A stretch of 32,339 nucleotides of DNA from Gammaproteobacteria bacterium (GTDB lineage Bacteria > Pseudomonadota > Gammaproteobacteria > Pseudomonadales > Azotimanducaceae). The stretch is taken from positions 9,162 to 41,500 of the forward strand of contig PAMO01000002.1 of assembly GCA_002707325.1 (NCBI GenBank). The letters run 5' to 3'. A program made the position numbers and the translations under genes. Numbering within the stretch: position 1 is the first letter of the stretch; each line of letters begins with the position of its first letter. Below, piece after piece: positions 29,450-32,339 of this stretch. A model generated the notes under the pieces. It was not told the origin of the DNA. It did not search any database and worked only from the letters and a program-made list of their open reading frames with translations.

Positions 29450-29913
29450 TGGGCACGCGAGCTATAGAGATTAGTGTTGGGGCATTTGTTTTATCCGCAA
29501 TATTGGCCCTAGCATTTCTTGTGATTAAAGTTAGCGGAATAAGTTTGGATACTAGTTCTCAGGTACACACCGTCATTGCTAGATTTGACGATGTATCGGG
29601 TTTACGGGAACGATCTAAGGTTACCATGGCTGGTGTTACAATTGGACGAGTAGCCGATTTAGAGATTGATCTTGAATATGGCCAGGCCATTGTTTATATG
29701 GAGATTGATGGCCCGCCCGGCAGTCTAACGATAGATACAGGAGCCCAAATTTTGACGGAGGGTGTTCTTGGTGCCCGTTATATTAGCCTTCTTCCTGGAG
29801 CGGATATTGATTTCCTTCAAGATGGAGACTTTCTTATGGAAGGGAATACTCAAGGAGCCTTTGTTCTTGAGAATCTCATCGGGGATTTGGTAACTCGTCT
29901 GGGGGGAGAATGA
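29449..29913 (+). CDS. mlaD: MCE-domain lipid-binding protein MlaD
   Basis: AIEISVGAFVLSAILALAFLVIKVSG; VIARFDDVSGLRERSKVTMAGVTIGRVADLEID; GVLGARYISLLPG. Confidence 0.94.
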   Translation: MGTRAIEISVGAFVLSAILALAFLVIKVSGISLDTSSQVHTVIARFDDVSGLRERSKVTMAGVTIGRVADLEIDLEYGQAIVYMEIDGPPGSLTIDTGAQILTEGVLGARYISLLPGADIDFLQDGDFLMEGNTQGAFVLENLIGDLVTRLGGE

Positions 29914-30563
29914 CTAAACTTTTTCGTGTTTGGCTAAGCTCTTTCCTGATGATTTATGGGTCAATTAATATCGCATTTGGTGAATCAAATAGCAGATCCC
30001 CAGAGGCTATAGCGCTAGATGCTTCCAAAGATTTAATGCTTTTAGTTCGTAAATCTGGAAGTTACACGGAGGAAAATACCGAACGCTTATTTATTGACGT
30101 TGAGGCTTTATTATCTCCAGTTGTCGATTTTGAGAGCTTTGCTAGAGGAGTTATGGCTGTTCATTATAAGAGGGCTAGTGAAGAGCAACGTAGGGAATTC
30201 GTTTCAACTTTCAGATGGGGATTAGTGCGGACCTATGCTCTTGCTTTAACCGAATTCGCAGATGGCGAGTTGTCATTAGTTCCCAACCCTAAAGCTCAAA
30301 GGAATCCTAGATATAAGAATGTAAAAATGCAGATAAGAACTAAGTCCGGGGATGTATATCCGCTGATTTATGTTATGCGATTAGGTGAATCGCAAGGGTG
30401 GCGTCTGGCCAACCTAATAGTAAATGGCATCAATATTGGTTTAACTTATCGTAGTCAGTTTGCTAGCGCGCTTCAAAAGCCAAAGTATAAGGGCGACCTA
30501 GGGAAGTTAATAGATGACTGGGCTGATGTCATCGGCAAGGATGACCTTAACCTAGCTAATTAA
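29910..30563 (+). CDS. mlaC: Periplasmic phospholipid carrier MlaC
   Basis: Signal peptide, VDFESFARGVMAVHYKRASEEQRREFVSTFRWGLVRTYA, WRLANLIVNGINIGLTYRSQFAS. Confidence 0.93.
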   Translation: MTKLFRVWLSSFLMIYGSINIAFGESNSRSPEAIALDASKDLMLLVRKSGSYTEENTERLFIDVEALLSPVVDFESFARGVMAVHYKRASEEQRREFVSTFRWGLVRTYALALTEFADGELSLVPNPKAQRNPRYKNVKMQIRTKSGDVYPLIYVMRLGESQGWRLANLIVNGINIGLTYRSQFASALQKPKYKGDLGKLIDDWADVIGKDDLNLAN

Positions 30564-30565
30564 AT

Positions 30566-30862
30566 ATGAGAAAAACTAGATTTCTTTTGCCGACCCATGT
30601 TGATTTGGATAGCTTCACAGAGCTGTATGAGATGGGAACTAATTATCTAGATAATACTAAGGGTTCGGCGGCGATCGATCTATCTGACCTGCGGTCAGCG
30701 AATAGCGCTGTTGTAGCATTGCTTGTGGGGTGGTGGAGGTATGCGAAGACTTGTGATCAAAAGCTAGTTTATATTGGAGTGCGGGAAGATCTAGCCAAGT
30801 TGATTGAAGTTTTGGGCGTGAAAGAAATACTATGCATTACTGACATTGAGAAATTGCTTTAG
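30566..30862 (+). CDS. mlaB: STAS-domain protein MlaB
   Basis: Small STAS-like protein: AAIDLSDLRSANSAVVALLVGWWRYAK; operon position after mlaC. Confidence 0.85.
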   Translation: MRKTRFLLPTHVDLDSFTELYEMGTNYLDNTKGSAAIDLSDLRSANSAVVALLVGWWRYAKTCDQKLVYIGVREDLAKLIEVLGVKEILCITDIEKLL

Positions 30863-30867
30863 GATTT

Positions 30868-31107
30868 GTGGTGAAGGAAGAAATTATAAAAAGCATTATG
30901 GATACTTTAGGGGCTCGTGATGACAATCTTGTTGTTAGAGCAGAAGTTGATGGCAATCGCGCAAATATTGAAGTTTCGAGTACAATATTTGAAGGAATGC
31001 GGCAAGTGGGTAGACATCAGGCAGTTTACGCTTGTATTGCCGACCTAATCGCGGATGGTCGTTTACACGCGGTCAATATTCGCGCGTCTTTACCTGAGGA
31101 AGAATAG
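30868..31107 (+). CDS. ibaG: BolA-family protein IbaG
   Basis: 79 aa, VSSTIFEGMRQVGRHQAVYACIADLIADGRLHAVNIRASLPEE; between mlaB and murA. Confidence 0.9.
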   Translation: MVKEEIIKSIMDTLGARDDNLVVRAEVDGNRANIEVSSTIFEGMRQVGRHQAVYACIADLIADGRLHAVNIRASLPEEE

Positions 31108-31114
31108 GTATTAA

Positions 31115-32339
<1,225 letters not shown>

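Overview
The window looks like a gammaproteobacterial-type chromosome segment. It is compact and AT-leaning, with almost no non-coding space. The left edge (1-163) is the 3' half of a group I intron followed by the 3' exon of a tRNA best matched to tRNA-Ile(CAU). The P7/P8/P9 elements, the terminal G and the exon can be read directly; the 5' half lies outside the window. Next come a Wzy/WaaL-like O-antigen ligase gene, a GlyRS (homodimeric type)-GcvR-like pair, a DUF1499 protein, a YfcE-like phosphodiesterase and a thiolase/DUF35 pair. From about 6.5 kb to the right edge is a rearranged version of a cell-envelope/nitrogen-PTS supercluster known in gammaproteobacteria: gatCAB | mreBCD-maf-yhdP-tldD | darP | pmbA | mgtE | ptsO-rapZ-ptsN-rpoN-lptB-lptA-lptC-kdsC-caxA | mlaFEDCB-ibaG-murA (truncated at the right edge). 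Genes often found in these clusters (rng, hpf, kdsD) are missing from their expected slots. Main points for follow-up: the intron-interrupted tRNA; a likely AUU start codon for mreC; mutually exclusive hairpins in the mreB leader; palindromes built over the stop codons of convergent gene pairs; and the GlyRS/GcvR coupling. I found no CRISPR array, prophage, transposase or obvious defence system.
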